Shown: positions 11,269-20,744, numbered from the stretch's first letter. The stretch is 44,562 bases of DNA from Exiguobacterium aurantiacum (GCF_001766415.1 NZ_MKXO01000011.1:1-44562), one strand, 5' to 3'. Made by a program: numbers and translations. The notes: generated from the letters alone by a model not told the origin.

Positions 11269-11622
11269 TTGAAAAAAGAATACCGCCTCCAAAAGAATGA
11301 AGAGTTCCAAGCGGTGTTTCGCGAAGGACGCTCCGTGGCTAATCGTCAGTTTGTCGTCTACACGCAAAAGGCGGATCAAGCGCATTTCCGGGTTGGACTT
11401 TCTGTCAGCAAAAAGTTAGGGAACGCAGTGGAACGAAACCGAATGAAACGATTGATGCGTGAATCGCTTCGCTTGCTCGAACCGAACGTAGCTCCGCATA
11501 ATTATGTCATCATCGCTCGTAAACCGGCGACGTCGCTCTCGCAAGATGAAGTGACGGAGAGTTTGAAACATGTGTTCAAACGAGCTAAAGTTTGGCAACA
11601 GAGACAAGTCGATCGATCATAA
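11269..11622 (+). CDS. rnpA: ribonuclease P protein component
   Basis: The basic protein subunit (117 residues from this start) that with the RNA subunit removes 5' leaders from pre-tRNA. The RNR signature region reads SVSKKLGNAVERNRMKRLMR, followed by YVIIARKPA. The start is uncertain. TTG at 11269 (MKKEYRLQKNEEF) has GGAG 8 bases upstream, while the in-frame GTG at 11260 has AAGGA only 4 bases away; I favour the TTG. It lies between rpmH and yidC as in nearly all bacteria. Confidence 0.95.
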   Translation: MKKEYRLQKNEEFQAVFREGRSVANRQFVVYTQKADQAHFRVGLSVSKKLGNAVERNRMKRLMRESLRLLEPNVAPHNYVIIARKPATSLSQDEVTESLKHVFKRAKVWQQRQVDRS

Positions 11623-11725
11623 CAATCCGAGCTCGTTCTTTCATATATAACGCGAACTAATTAGGATTGACCGATAGACGTGTGACGCAACTAAAAGAAT
11701 CGATACAGAAAGCGTAGGAGGAATT

Positions 11726-12586
11726 ATGAGCAAAAACCTGAAATTAGGATTATTGGCCGTCATGACTGGTGTCATCTTGTTGATGGCTGGATGTGTCGAT
11801 CCATCGACAATCCAAGGAGAGCCGATCACGGCTGAAACGGAAGGCTTCTGGTCTCAATACTTTGTATGGCCACTAGCATGGTTGTTAAAAGAAGCGGCTT
11901 ATTTAATCGGCGGCACTTGGCAGTACGGGTATTCGATCATCGTTGCGACGATCATCGTCCGCCTCTTGATCTTACCGCTCATGATCAAGCAGACGAAGAG
12001 TATGGGTGCGATGCAAGTGTTGCAACCGGAAATGCTCAAGCTTCGTGAGAAGTATAGCTCGAAAGACCAAGAGACACAGCGTAAACTGCAAGAAGAAATG
12101 ATGAAGATGTATCAAGACTACCAAATCAACCCGCTCGCAGGGTGTTTGCCAATCTTGATTCAAATGCCGATCTTATTCGCATTCTATGATGCGATTCGTC
12201 GGACACCTGAAATCTTTGAAGCAAGTTTCCTTTGGTTCGACCTTGGTGCGCCGGATCCGACGTTCATCTTGCCGATCCTTGCTGCGATCTTGACGTACGC
12301 CCAACAAAAAATCTCAATGGCGGGGCAAGAACAAAACCCGCAGTTGAAGATGATGCTTTATATCTTCCCGGTCATGATCTTCGTCATGTCGATCACCCTC
12401 CCGGCAGCCCTCTCGATGTACTGGGTCGTCGGTTACATCATCTCAATCATCGTGACGATGGCGATCATGTTGCCGATGCGTGAGAAGATGAAAGTTCAAG
12501 CTGAAGCGAAAATCGCTGCGAAAGAAGCAGAGCGCGCGGTACTCGCAGAAGAAGAAAAACAGAACAAAAAGAAAAAACGTAAATAA
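11726..12586 (+). CDS. yidC: membrane protein insertase YidC (lipoprotein type)
   Basis: A 286-residue Oxa1/YidC insertase for membrane proteins. The N terminus is a lipoprotein signal ending LLMAGC, with the lipid-modified cysteine at position 23, the Gram-positive SpoIIIJ/YqjG type. Transmembrane segments follow, with the conserved GCLPILIQMPILFAFYDAIR region, and the C terminus is a basic lysine-rich tail. In Bacillus the next gene would be jag/khpB; here it is missing. The gene ends at a hairpin terminator that contains a DnaA box. Confidence 0.96.
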   Translation: MSKNLKLGLLAVMTGVILLMAGCVDPSTIQGEPITAETEGFWSQYFVWPLAWLLKEAAYLIGGTWQYGYSIIVATIIVRLLILPLMIKQTKSMGAMQVLQPEMLKLREKYSSKDQETQRKLQEEMMKMYQDYQINPLAGCLPILIQMPILFAFYDAIRRTPEIFEASFLWFDLGAPDPTFILPILAAILTYAQQKISMAGQEQNPQLKMMLYIFPVMIFVMSITLPAALSMYWVVGYIISIIVTMAIMLPMREKMKVQAEAKIAAKEAERAVLAEEEKQNKKKKRK

Positions 12587-12593
12587 ACGTTGA

Positions 12594-12625
12594 GGCTGTG
12601 GATAAATAATCCACAGTCTTTTTTT
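12594..12625 (+). terminator. yidC terminator containing a DnaA box
   Basis: A hairpin with 10-bp arms (GGCTGTGGAT / ATCCACAGTC with one G-U pair) and a run of seven T. The 5' arm and loop carry a full DnaA box read on minus (12597-12605). Confidence 0.88.
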
Positions 12626-12650
12626 ATGACAAGAGAAGTATTGTGGATAA
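12597..12650. other. pair of DnaA boxes after yidC
   Basis: Two exact TTATCCACA boxes, both on the minus strand, at 12597-12605 and 12642-12650 in the short gap after yidC. They lie about 2.3 kb from the main box field. Confidence 0.75.
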
Positions 12651-12705
12651 AATGCGGGAATAGGATTAAGGACCAATCATCTGAATCAAGAAGGGAGCAT
12701 TCCTA

Positions 12706-13248
12706 ATGGAGACGCTGATTAAACGGCTTGAGCGTTCGACGTTAGTCCAAGCCGGTATTTATTTGTTGATCGGGTTACTGATTTTATTTAATCCGCGCTT
12801 TTTCTTTGACGTCATCGTTTATCTCGTCGCCGGTTATTTTGCTGTACTCGGTCTTTGGGTGTTGTTCCAAGGTCTTCGCCAACGAAAAGATGGTTTGCCG
12901 CCATCCTTCTTTATGGGGATCGTCTATATCTTGATTGCCTTGATCGTCTTTTTCTTCGCTGAAACGTTAGCCAGCCTCTTGCCGCTCTTCATCGGTTTCT
13001 TGTTCTTGTTTGGCGGGCTCATCCGGCTCATTCAAGCCGTTGGTTTTCGCAAGACGATTGCGAGTCGGTGGATGTTCTTTCTATTGAGCAGCTTGTTGTG
13101 GATCGGGATCGGGCTACTCATGCTGGCGAACCCGTTCGACAGCTTACTCGTCTTGTTTCAATTGTTCGGCGGCTTTTTAATTGCCGTCGGTCTCATCGAA
13201 TTAGTACTCTATTTCACGCTTCGGTCTGCAAGAAGCCAGCATGGATGA
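12706..13248 (+). CDS. six-helix membrane protein, HdeD/DUF308 type
   Basis: A 180-residue protein made almost entirely of hydrophobic segments, about six predicted membrane helices arranged as repeated pairs (for example GIYLLIGLLILFNPRFFFDV and ALIVFFFAETLASLLPLFIG). The repeated helix plus NP turn pattern (FNPRFF, ANPFDS) is typical of the HdeD/DUF308 family, whose function is mostly unknown; HdeD itself is tied to acid stress in enteric bacteria. It has a good ribosome site (AAGGGAG). It occupies, together with the next gene, the place where jag/khpB is usually found. Confidence 0.8.
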   Translation: METLIKRLERSTLVQAGIYLLIGLLILFNPRFFFDVIVYLVAGYFAVLGLWVLFQGLRQRKDGLPPSFFMGIVYILIALIVFFFAETLASLLPLFIGFLFLFGGLIRLIQAVGFRKTIASRWMFFLLSSLLWIGIGLLMLANPFDSLLVLFQLFGGFLIAVGLIELVLYFTLRSARSQHG

Positions 13249-13251
13249 ATG

Positions 13252-13284
13252 AAGAGCCGCCTGATTTCACAGGCGGCTCTTTTC
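13252..13284. terminator. bidirectional terminator
   Basis: A GC-rich hairpin (AAGAGCCGCCTG / CAGGCGGCTCTT) between convergent genes, with T-runs on both strands. The stop codon of the minus-strand nucleotidyltransferase gene lies at the end of its loop. Confidence 0.88.
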
Positions 13285-14019
13285 GCGTTGCAGCAAATTT
13301 ATGAGAAACGGTCGGATTGTTGCGAACCCTTCGATCGTCTCCAAAAATCGACGTTCCTCCTCTAGGCGAGCGACGTACAGTCGCGCTGCCGTGGCATGTT
13401 TTGTCGGGGTCAACGACTCATACCACGCACGCAAATCAATGCGGGCGCGTGCAGCCACGTCTTTCAACCCGAGGACGCTACGATGCGGCTCGTAATGGGC
13501 TGCAAGGACGTAGGCGAAATGGTTCATCCCTTGGCGCAACATCTCGACGGCCCAAATGTCGTTTCCGCGGTCGCGTGCTTTCGTATATTGAAAGAAAAAC
13601 CAAATCGCATCGAAGGCGTGCCCGTATAAGTCATCTGTAGCCAAGGTGAGCGAACGGGGATGATGTTCAAGCCGGTTGCTGGGGTCGAACAGCACCATAA
13701 TTTCGTCGTACCCGTTCAACGTCTCCGACGTGACGGTGAACAAGTCGACATGTAAGAAGTCATCGTAGACGACAATCAGTTGCGGGGCGACGATGTCGAT
13801 GTCGTCTTCGAGCAAGATTGGACGGTACGCCGACAAGTGCTGGCGCCGTCGGCTTAAAAAGTCAGCGACCTTCTCCGGGGCGACCATGACATAAAGGTCG
13901 ACGTCCGAATGCTCATCGCCTTCCCCGCGTCCAAACGATCCTTTAAGAAAAATCGCTTGAACGGCTTCGTCTTGCTGTAACACGTCCGTCAGTTTAGAAA
14001 TGGCCTCAAGTTGTCTCAT
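13267..14019 (-). CDS. nucleotidyltransferase-domain protein
   Basis: A 250-residue protein with the polymerase-beta-type nucleotidyltransferase signature near the N terminus: GSFGRGEGDEHSDVDLYV, a GS followed by a D-x-D metal pair. A helical C-terminal half follows, as in aminoglycoside-adenylyltransferase-like and MNT-like proteins. The substrate cannot be read from the sequence. The start is the ATG at 14019, with AAAGGAGG upstream (MRQLEAISK). It is the only minus-strand gene between yidC and mnmE, convergent with the DUF308 gene. It could be an adenylyltransferase, but no antitoxin-type partner is adjacent. Confidence 0.78.
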   Translation of the reverse strand: MRQLEAISKLTDVLQQDEAVQAIFLKGSFGRGEGDEHSDVDLYVMVAPEKVADFLSRRRQHLSAYRPILLEDDIDIVAPQLIVVYDDFLHVDLFTVTSETLNGYDEIMVLFDPSNRLEHHPRSLTLATDDLYGHAFDAIWFFFQYTKARDRGNDIWAVEMLRQGMNHFAYVLAAHYEPHRSVLGLKDVAARARIDLRAWYESLTPTKHATAARLYVARLEEERRFLETIEGFATIRPFLINLLQREKSRL

Positions 14020-14189
14020 TCCGTCGTGCCTCCTTTGGAAATATATTCCGCTATTGTACAAAAGTAAAAACTGAAAAAGCAACTTGTAACGTAAAGGTCG
14101 GACCCTTTCGTTCGAGCTAAATATCGTGTATAGTAGGTGCGTTATGCATATGATAGATAAAGATGTTTGAAGTATGGGAGGGGAAGATT

Positions 14190-15569
14190 ATGCTAGAGTT
14201 TGACACGATTACAGCCATTTCGACGCCGATGGGTGAAGGGGCAATCGGAATCGTCCGTTTGTCCGGTGACAAGGCTGTCGAGACGACGGCGAACGTGTTC
14301 GCGGGCAAAGACTTGACGGAAGTGGACTCGCACACGATTCATTACGGAAAACTGAAACGGCCTGGCACAGACGAGGTCATCGATGAAGTGATGGTCAGCG
14401 TCATGCGGGCGCCGAAGACGTTCACGCGAGAAGACGTCGTCGAAATCAACTGTCACGGAGGAATCGTCGCGGTCAATCGTGTCCTCGAGCTGATCCTCGA
14501 ACAACCGAACATTCGATTGGCAGAACCAGGCGAGTTCACGAAGCGCGCCTTTTTGAATGGCCGCATCGACTTGTCACAAGCGGAAGCGGTCATGGATTTG
14601 ATTCGGGCGAAGACCGACCGCGCCATGACCGTGGCGATGTCACAGATGGAAGGTCGTTTGTCGCGGCTCGTCCGCGATTTGCGTCAACTGTTGCTTGAAA
14701 CGATCGCAGCCGTCGAGGTCAATATCGATTACCCAGAGTACGATGCTGAAGAGATGACGCAAGCGATCGTTGAAGAGAAGGCGGGCGAAGTGAAACGTGT
14801 GCTCGAACAACTGCTCGAAACGGCTCGCCAAGGAAAGATTTTGCGCGAAGGTCTCGCGACAGCGATCATCGGACGGCCGAACGTCGGCAAGTCCTCGCTG
14901 TTGAACACGCTCGTCCAGGAAACGAAGGCGATCGTCACGGAAATCGCGGGAACGACGCGCGACACGATCGAAGAGTACGTGAACGTCAAAGGCGTTCCGC
15001 TCAAGCTGATCGATACGGCCGGGATTCGCGAGACGGAAGACATCGTCGAACGGATCGGTGTTGAAAAATCGCGGAAGGCGCTTGCGGGCGCCGATCTCAT
15101 CTTGCTCGTCTTGAACGGTCATGAGGGCTTGACGGTCGAAGATGAGGCGCTATTCGAGGCGATTGCCGGCATGAATGCGATTATCATCATCAACAAGACG
15201 GACTTGCCACAAAACATGGATTCTTCTAAGCTAGAGAAATTAGCGGCAGGGCGCCCGATTGTGGCTACATCGCTATTATTGGAAGAAGGGATCGATGCGC
15301 TTGAAAAGGCGATTTCGAACTTGTTCTTCGCCAAAGGCGTCGAGTCGCAAGATATGACATATATCTCGAACGCACGACACATTCAACTCATTAAACGGAC
15401 GATCGAGCAAATCGATGAGGCGCTCGGTAGCGCCGGCATGAACATGCCGATTGACATGGTCCAAATTGATTTACGTCGGGCGTGGGATACGCTCGGGGAA
15501 ATCAATGGGGACACGGTCCAGGAAAGTTTGATCGATCAACTGTTTTCACAGTTTTGTCTTGGGAAATAA
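14190..15569 (+). CDS. mnmE: tRNA uridine-5-carboxymethylaminomethyl(34) synthesis GTPase MnmE
   Basis: A 459-residue GTPase that with MnmG modifies the wobble uridine of certain tRNAs. The N-terminal folate-binding domain starts [20 protein letters not shown]. The G domain has [24 protein letters not shown] and NKTD. The C-terminal end FSQFCLGK keeps the catalytic cysteine of the C-[IL]-GK motif. Start at 14190, with GGGAGGGGA before it. It lies 15 bases before mnmG in a clear operon. Confidence 0.98.
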   Translation: MLEFDTITAISTPMGEGAIGIVRLSGDKAVETTANVFAGKDLTEVDSHTIHYGKLKRPGTDEVIDEVMVSVMRAPKTFTREDVVEINCHGGIVAVNRVLELILEQPNIRLAEPGEFTKRAFLNGRIDLSQAEAVMDLIRAKTDRAMTVAMSQMEGRLSRLVRDLRQLLLETIAAVEVNIDYPEYDAEEMTQAIVEEKAGEVKRVLEQLLETARQGKILREGLATAIIGRPNVGKSSLLNTLVQETKAIVTEIAGTTRDTIEEYVNVKGVPLKLIDTAGIRETEDIVERIGVEKSRKALAGADLILLVLNGHEGLTVEDEALFEAIAGMNAIIIINKTDLPQNMDSSKLEKLAAGRPIVATSLLLEEGIDALEKAISNLFFAKGVESQDMTYISNARHIQLIKRTIEQIDEALGSAGMNMPIDMVQIDLRRAWDTLGEINGDTVQESLIDQLFSQFCLGK

Positions 15570-15584
15570 GAAGGAGGAAACACT

Positions 15585-17471
15585 ATGGCTTACACGGCAG
15601 GCGAGTTTGACGTCATCGTCATCGGAGCCGGTCACGCGGGGATCGAAGCGGCACTTGCGTCGGCGCGCATGGGCGCGAAGACAGCGATGCTCACGATGAA
15701 CCCGGACATGGTCGGGTTTATGTATTGCAATCCGTCGATCGGAGGTCCCGCTAAAGGGATCGTCGTTCGTGAAATCGATGCCCTCGGAGGCGAGATGGCG
15801 AAAGCGATTGACGCGACATATATTCAAATGAAAATGCTCAACACATCAAAAGGTCCAGCGGTGCGTGCGTTACGGGCGCAAGCGGACAAATTCCAATATC
15901 AAAATCACATGAAGAAAGTGCTTGAAGACGAGCCGAACCTGTTGCTTCGTCAAGCACTCGTCGAGCGACTCATCGTCGAAGACGGGCAAGTGCGCGGCGT
16001 CATCACGAACACAGGCTCGGAGTATCGGGCGAACGCGGTCATCGTCACGACCGGTACGTTCATGCGCGGACAGATCATCATCGGAGAACTGTCTTATGAG
16101 AGCGGTCCGAACAACCAAATGCCTTCTGTCGAGCTGTCGAAGCATCTCGAAGAACTCGGGCTTGAACTTGTTCGTTTCAAGACGGGTACGCCGCCGCGAA
16201 TCGACGGGAAGACGATCGATTATTCAAAAACGGAGATTCAGCCGGGGGACGAGAACCCGTCGCTCTTCTCTTACACGTCGACCGACCTCAATCCGATCGA
16301 ACAGATCCCGTGCTGGCTCACGTATACGAGCGAGCGGACGCACCAGTTGATCGACGAGAACTTACATCGTTCGCCGATGTATTCGGGCGCGATCAAAGGG
16401 ACAGGGCCACGCTACTGTCCGTCGATCGAAGATAAAGTCGTTCGTTTCAACGACAAGCCGCGTCATCAAATCTTCCTCGAGCCAGAAGGCCGCGACACGG
16501 AAGAAATCTACGTCCAAGGCTTCTCGACGAGCATGCCGGAAGACGTCCAGCACCAGATGCTCCGGACGATCCCGGGTCTTGAGAACTCAGAGATGATGCG
16601 CCCCGGTTACGCGATCGAATACGACGCGGTCGTACCGACGCAACTTTGGCCGACACTCGAAACGAAGACGGTCAGCGGTCTATTCACGGCTGGGCAGATC
16701 AACGGGACGAGCGGATACGAGGAGGCAGCCGGGCAAGGTATCATGGCCGGTATGAACGCCGCCTGCAAAGTGCTCGGGAAAGACCCGGTCATCTTGGACC
16801 GGTCGCAAGCGTATATCGGTGTCTTGATCGACGACCTAGTGACGAAAGGGACGAACGAACCTTACCGTCTGCTGACGTCACGTGCCGAATATCGCTTGCT
16901 CCTTCGCCACGATAACGCCGATCTTCGCCTCAGCGACATCGGACACGAAGTCGGTTTGTTGTCGGCTGAGCGCCATGCAAATCTTGAAGACAAACGTACA
17001 GCCATCGCTGCGGAAGTGAAGCGGCTCCAGTCGCTCGTGATCAAACCGTCGGCTGAAGTGAATGCGATTTTGGAAGAAGTCGGGGCGAACCCGCTCAAAG
17101 AAGCAGCACATGCCAACATCTTGTTGAAGCGGCCCGAAGTGACGTACGCGACGCTGACGCGGTTTGCACCGGCTCCGGTCGAAGTGCCGTTCGAAGTGGC
17201 TGAACAAGTCGAGATTCAAGTGAAATATGAAGGATACATCTCGAAACAGCTCGAGCAAGTCGAAAAAATGCGTCGTATGGAAGAGAAGCGCATCCCTGAG
17301 AAGCTCGACTATGACGCGATCAGTGGTCTTGCGACGGAAGCGCAACAAAAATTGAAACAAGTTCGTCCGCTCTCGATTGGACAAGCGTCACGTATTTCCG
17401 GGGTGAACCCGGCCGACGTATCGATTCTTCTTGTCTATATCGAGCAGGGACAATACGCAACGGTGGAGTGA
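15585..17471 (+). CDS. mnmG: tRNA uridine-5-carboxymethylaminomethyl(34) synthesis enzyme MnmG
   Basis: A 628-residue FAD-dependent partner of MnmE. The FAD-binding motif is [18 protein letters not shown] near the N terminus, with the family signatures [17 protein letters not shown] and [16 protein letters not shown]. The C-terminal helical domain that docks MnmE is present ([19 protein letters not shown]). Full length. It is followed after 4 bases by rsmG. Confidence 0.98.
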   Translation: MAYTAGEFDVIVIGAGHAGIEAALASARMGAKTAMLTMNPDMVGFMYCNPSIGGPAKGIVVREIDALGGEMAKAIDATYIQMKMLNTSKGPAVRALRAQADKFQYQNHMKKVLEDEPNLLLRQALVERLIVEDGQVRGVITNTGSEYRANAVIVTTGTFMRGQIIIGELSYESGPNNQMPSVELSKHLEELGLELVRFKTGTPPRIDGKTIDYSKTEIQPGDENPSLFSYTSTDLNPIEQIPCWLTYTSERTHQLIDENLHRSPMYSGAIKGTGPRYCPSIEDKVVRFNDKPRHQIFLEPEGRDTEEIYVQGFSTSMPEDVQHQMLRTIPGLENSEMMRPGYAIEYDAVVPTQLWPTLETKTVSGLFTAGQINGTSGYEEAAGQGIMAGMNAACKVLGKDPVILDRSQAYIGVLIDDLVTKGTNEPYRLLTSRAEYRLLLRHDNADLRLSDIGHEVGLLSAERHANLEDKRTAIAAEVKRLQSLVIKPSAEVNAILEEVGANPLKEAAHANILLKRPEVTYATLTRFAPAPVEVPFEVAEQVEIQVKYEGYISKQLEQVEKMRRMEEKRIPEKLDYDAISGLATEAQQKLKQVRPLSIGQASRISGVNPADVSILLVYIEQGQYATVE

Positions 17472-17475
17472 AACG

Positions 17476-18192
17476 ATGAATCAATCCCAATTTATTGAAG
17501 CCTTACAGGCAGAAGGGTTCGAACTGAGCGAGAAACAACTCGCCCAGTTCGAACGGTATTTCGAGATGCTCGTCGAATGGAACGAGAAGATGAATTTGAC
17601 GGCAATCACGGATAAAGAAGAAGTCTATTTGAAGCATTTCTACGATTCGCTGAGCGCTGCGTTTCATTTCGACTTCACGGCCGTCGAGACGGTATGTGAC
17701 GTCGGCGCCGGGGCAGGATTCCCGAGCTTACCGCTCAAAATCTTGTTCCCGCACTTACATGTGACGATTGTCGATTCGCTCAACAAGCGCATCACGTTCT
17801 TGAACGAACTCGCCCTCGCTCTCGAGCTAGATGGCGTCGCGTTCCACCATGGACGCGCCGAAGAGTTCGGGAAAAATAAAAAATTCCGTGAGCAATTTGA
17901 TGTCGTGACGGCCCGTGCCGTCGCGCGGATGACGGTGCTCGCCGAGTACTGTCTACCGCTCGCAAAAGTCGGCGGAACGTTCGTGGCGCTCAAAGCCGCG
18001 AAAGTTTCCGACGAACTTGTGGACGCGAAGAATGCCTTGGCGGTGCTCGGTGGGAAAGTAAAAGCGACACACCAGTTCCTATTGCCAGGAGAGATGAGTG
18101 AGCGTAATATCGTAATTGTAGATAAATTACGTAAAACGCCCGGGAAATATCCGCGTAAAGCGGGAACGCCGGCGAAAGAGCCGCTAATCTGA
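17476..18192 (+). CDS. rsmG: 16S rRNA (guanine(527)-N(7))-methyltransferase RsmG
   Basis: A 238-residue SAM-dependent methyltransferase for G527 of 16S rRNA, whose loss gives low-level streptomycin resistance in other bacteria. The SAM motif is [20 protein letters not shown], and ARAVARM with the following lysine-rich stretch is also conserved. The start is the ATG at 17476 ([11 protein letters not shown]), 4 bases after mnmG; the frame upstream overlaps mnmG and is not used. A parS site and a terminator follow it. Confidence 0.97.
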   Translation: MNQSQFIEALQAEGFELSEKQLAQFERYFEMLVEWNEKMNLTAITDKEEVYLKHFYDSLSAAFHFDFTAVETVCDVGAGAGFPSLPLKILFPHLHVTIVDSLNKRITFLNELALALELDGVAFHHGRAEEFGKNKKFREQFDVVTARAVARMTVLAEYCLPLAKVGGTFVALKAAKVSDELVDAKNALAVLGGKVKATHQFLLPGEMSERNIVIVDKLRKTPGKYPRKAGTPAKEPLI

Positions 18193-18199
18193 GTATTCT

Positions 18200-18215
18200 T
18201 GTTTCACGTGAAACT
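18200..18215. other. parS centromere site
   Basis: TGTTTCACGTGAAACT matches the Bacillus parS palindrome at 15 of 16 positions, with the inner 14-bp GTTTCACGTGAAAC perfect. It sits in the gap between rsmG and noc, about 1 kb before parB. Confidence 0.9.
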
Positions 18216-18217
18216 AA

Positions 18218-18252
18218 AAGCAGATTCCAGTGGTGGAATCTGCTTATTTTTT
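18218..18252 (+). terminator. mnmE-mnmG-rsmG operon terminator
   Basis: A hairpin with 12-bp arms (AAGCAGATTCCA / TGGAATCTGCTT) and a T-rich tail, directly after the parS site and before noc. Confidence 0.88.
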
Positions 18253-18271
18253 ACATAAAGGGGTGCCGACG

Positions 18272-19150
18272 TTGAAGAAAACATTTGCTAAACTGTTCGG
18301 AAGTCGTCAAGAAGTGGCCGTCACGGAAATGACGCAAGTTAAACCGAACGACACGGTCCAAGAAATCGCTTTAGCATTACTTCTTCCAAACCGTTATCAA
18401 CCGCGTAAAGTATTTGAACCGGCTAAGATTGAAGAGTTGGCCGTCACGATCGAAGAGCACGGATTGCTTCAGCCGATCGTTGTTCGTAAGGCGGAAGGGG
18501 ACCGCTATGAGATCATCGCTGGGGAGCGTCGTTTTCGTGCGGTCAAATCGTTAGGATGGTCCGTCATTCCGGCTATCGTCCGTGACATGGATGACGATAC
18601 AACGGCCGCCTTGGCGCTCATCGAAAACTTACAACGCGAACAGCTTAGCCCGATTGAAGAAGCGGAAGCGTATGACCGGTTGTTGTCGATGAAACAGTTG
18701 ACGCAAGACGCGCTCGCGAAGAGCCTTGGTAAGAGCCAGTCGACAATCGCGAACAAGTTACGCCTCTTGAAGCTGCCGAACGACGTCAAACAATGTTTAC
18801 GTGACCGTCAAATCAACGAACGACATGCCCGGGCGCTCTTGCCGCTCAAAGAAGAGTTGCTGCAAATTCAAGTACTCACGGAGATCCTTGAAGAAGACTA
18901 TAATGTCAAAGAGACGGAACAGCGTGTCGCGTTCTTGACGACACCGATTGAAGAAGAAAAACGGAAACCGAAGAAGCAACGCCGGCGGACGAAAAGTTTT
19001 GCCCGAGACACTCGAATCGCGATCAACACGATCCGTGACTCGATTGATTTGATCGGGAAAACCGGTATCGAAGTTCAAACCGAAGAAGTCGATGAAGAAG
19101 AGTTTGTTGAAATTCGAATCCGAATCCCAAAAGCGCGGCCACAAAAGTGA
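18272..19150 (+). CDS. noc: nucleoid occlusion protein Noc
   Basis: A 292-residue ParB-family CTPase that binds its own palindrome around the chromosome and blocks division over the nucleoid. The N-terminal segment MKKTFAKLFGSRQE looks like the amphipathic membrane-targeting helix of Bacillus Noc, which argues for Noc rather than ParB. The ParB/CTPase motifs follow (NRYQPRK, IAGERRFRAVKSLGW, ALIENLQREQLSPIEEAEAY), then the DNA-binding helix-turn-helix (LGKSQSTIANKLRLLKLP) and the Noc-type C terminus RDTRIAINTIRDSIDL. The start is TTG at 18272, with AAAGGGG 8 bases upstream. Confidence 0.93.
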   Translation: MKKTFAKLFGSRQEVAVTEMTQVKPNDTVQEIALALLLPNRYQPRKVFEPAKIEELAVTIEEHGLLQPIVVRKAEGDRYEIIAGERRFRAVKSLGWSVIPAIVRDMDDDTTAALALIENLQREQLSPIEEAEAYDRLLSMKQLTQDALAKSLGKSQSTIANKLRLLKLPNDVKQCLRDRQINERHARALLPLKEELLQIQVLTEILEEDYNVKETEQRVAFLTTPIEEEKRKPKKQRRRTKSFARDTRIAINTIRDSIDLIGKTGIEVQTEEVDEEEFVEIRIRIPKARPQK

Positions 19151-19192
19151 GCTCGTGCTTTTTTTATAATTCATGAACAAGGAGGCGTCACG

Positions 19193-19975
19193 ATGGAAAA
19201 GTTAGCACTCAAATTTATCCGTCCCAACCCGAACCAACCAAGGAAGCAATTCGAAGCCGAGAAGCTAGAAGAGCTGCGACAATCGATTGAACGGTACGGT
19301 GTCTTACAGCCCATCGTCGTCCGTAAGGCGAGCGGCTATTATGAGATCATTGCTGGGGAGCGGCGCTATCAGGCGGCGCGGCTTGCCGGGAAGGAAGACA
19401 TTCCGGCGCTCGTCGTTACGGCCGACTCGGATCGGGTCATGGAGCTCGCGCTAATCGAGAACATCCAACGGGCTGATTTGAACGCGATCGAAGAAGCGCT
19501 CGCCTATGAGCAACTCATGCAGACATTAGGGCTGACGCAACAACAGCTCGCCGCACGTGTCGGGAAGAGCCGGAGCCATGTGACGAACAGCCTCCGGCTC
19601 CTGAGACTGCCGAGCGCGGTCCAACACGCGGTCATGGTCGGAGAACTGACGATGGGTCATGCCCGTGCCATCACCGGCATGAAGTCGGAGGCGGCGATGG
19701 AACAAATCGCGCGACGTGTCATTGCTGAGCAGTGGACGGTCCGCCGGCTCGAGCGCCATTTGCAAAAAGAGCGCACAGAAAAAAAGACGCTCAAACGCTC
19801 AGACGCCGACGTCGAAGCCGTCGAGGCCGTGCTTGCGGAACGTCTTCAAATGGATGTCTCGATTCGGTCACGTCGAAAAGGCGGCGTCCTCGAGTTGAAA
19901 TATTTTTCGCAGGAAGACTTGGAACATTTGTTGACGCTGTTGTCACCTCAAGATTTTGATTCGTCACGTGATTGA
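19193..19975 (+). CDS. parB: chromosome partitioning protein ParB (Spo0J)
   Basis: A 260-residue centromere-binding CTPase clamp that loads at parS and recruits SMC. The CTP motifs IAGERRYQAARLAG and LIENIQRADLNAIEEA, and the helix-turn-helix GKSRSHVTNSLRLLRLP, are intact. The protein begins MEKLALKFIRPNPNQPRK, directly at the CTPase domain. It lacks the LGKGI-type N-terminal peptide that stimulates ParA. No parA/soj gene lies upstream where Bacillus has one; noc precedes it directly. The ATG has AAGGAGG before it. Its 3' end overlaps the convergent yyaC gene by 28 bases. Confidence 0.94.
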   Translation: MEKLALKFIRPNPNQPRKQFEAEKLEELRQSIERYGVLQPIVVRKASGYYEIIAGERRYQAARLAGKEDIPALVVTADSDRVMELALIENIQRADLNAIEEALAYEQLMQTLGLTQQQLAARVGKSRSHVTNSLRLLRLPSAVQHAVMVGELTMGHARAITGMKSEAAMEQIARRVIAEQWTVRRLERHLQKERTEKKTLKRSDADVEAVEAVLAERLQMDVSIRSRRKGGVLELKYFSQEDLEHLLTLLSPQDFDSSRD

Positions 19976-20574
19976 CGAAGTCTTGTGAACGCAGCCTCTT
20001 CATGGTGGATGTTTCCGATTCGCGAATCGAATTCGACGAATCCGGCGGTGACGAAGCGCGCCAGTTCGTAAACGAGGTGGAGACGCGTGTTTTGTAGAAT
20101 CATCATCTCCATGAAGCCGCTCACGTTGACGACCGCCTTGATGTTGTATTCGCCGACCGAGGGGAGTTCTTTTTGAACGCCAGCGCCCGGTGCGAGCGGG
20201 CCTTCCGAGAAGAAGACGTAACCGACGCTCGATAAGCGGCCGAGGCAGGCATCGATGGCGATGATGAGCGGACGGTGAAAGCGTGTCTGAATCTCATGGA
20301 GCGTTTCTACTAGGTTTAATGCGTGGACCGGTTTCGTGAGTGTTCCGTAGACGTGCAAGTTCCGAACCATTTTTTCCTCGAGAAACGTACCGACGAGGGG
20401 ACCGAGCGAATCTCCGGTCGAACGGTCGGATCCGATGCAGACGAGAACGATCGGACGGTGTGTCTCGCTCGCCAACTGTTCGTGAAGCTGGTCAGCAAAA
20501 AGTTTGGATCCACTCCGTTCAGTATGTTCGATGAAGAAAGAGTATGGTTTATGAGGTTTTAGGCGAAACGGCAT
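19948..20574 (-). CDS. yyaC: YyaC-family protein (DUF1256, germination-protease-like fold)
   Basis: A 208-residue protein of the YyaC family, a sporulation-linked family related in fold to the spore germination protease. Family-typical stretches are VLVCIGSDRSTGDSLGPLVG, IAIDACLGR and VNVSGFMEMMILQNTRL. The biochemical role is not established. The start is the second ATG (20574), 9 bases from GAGAGG; the first (20583) abuts it. It lies opposite parB, as in Bacillus (spo0J-yyaC), but here it is convergent and overlaps the parB end. Whether the host sporulates cannot be seen. Confidence 0.85.
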   Translation of the reverse strand: MPFRLKPHKPYSFFIEHTERSGSKLFADQLHEQLASETHRPIVLVCIGSDRSTGDSLGPLVGTFLEEKMVRNLHVYGTLTKPVHALNLVETLHEIQTRFHRPLIIAIDACLGRLSSVGYVFFSEGPLAPGAGVQKELPSVGEYNIKAVVNVSGFMEMMILQNTRLHLVYELARFVTAGFVEFDSRIGNIHHEEAAFTRLRQSRDESKS

Positions 20575-20744
20575 GAATCTCATCCTCTCTTCTAAGCTGT
20601 TTGTGATCTAGTTGCATTTGCGGAAGGATATCGTATTAACCCATTCCCGGAACAAGGAAACTTATAACGTCCGGATGTAGGGTTTGAGAAAAGTCATCAA
20701 TTATGGTTTGATGGGTTAGAATATATGACTTTAGAGGTGACAAC

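Noticed and set aside
18127-18140. Second Noc-type palindrome (CCCGGGAAAT) in rsmG
   Set aside because: Only one half-site matches; 11/14 within coding sequence is weak.
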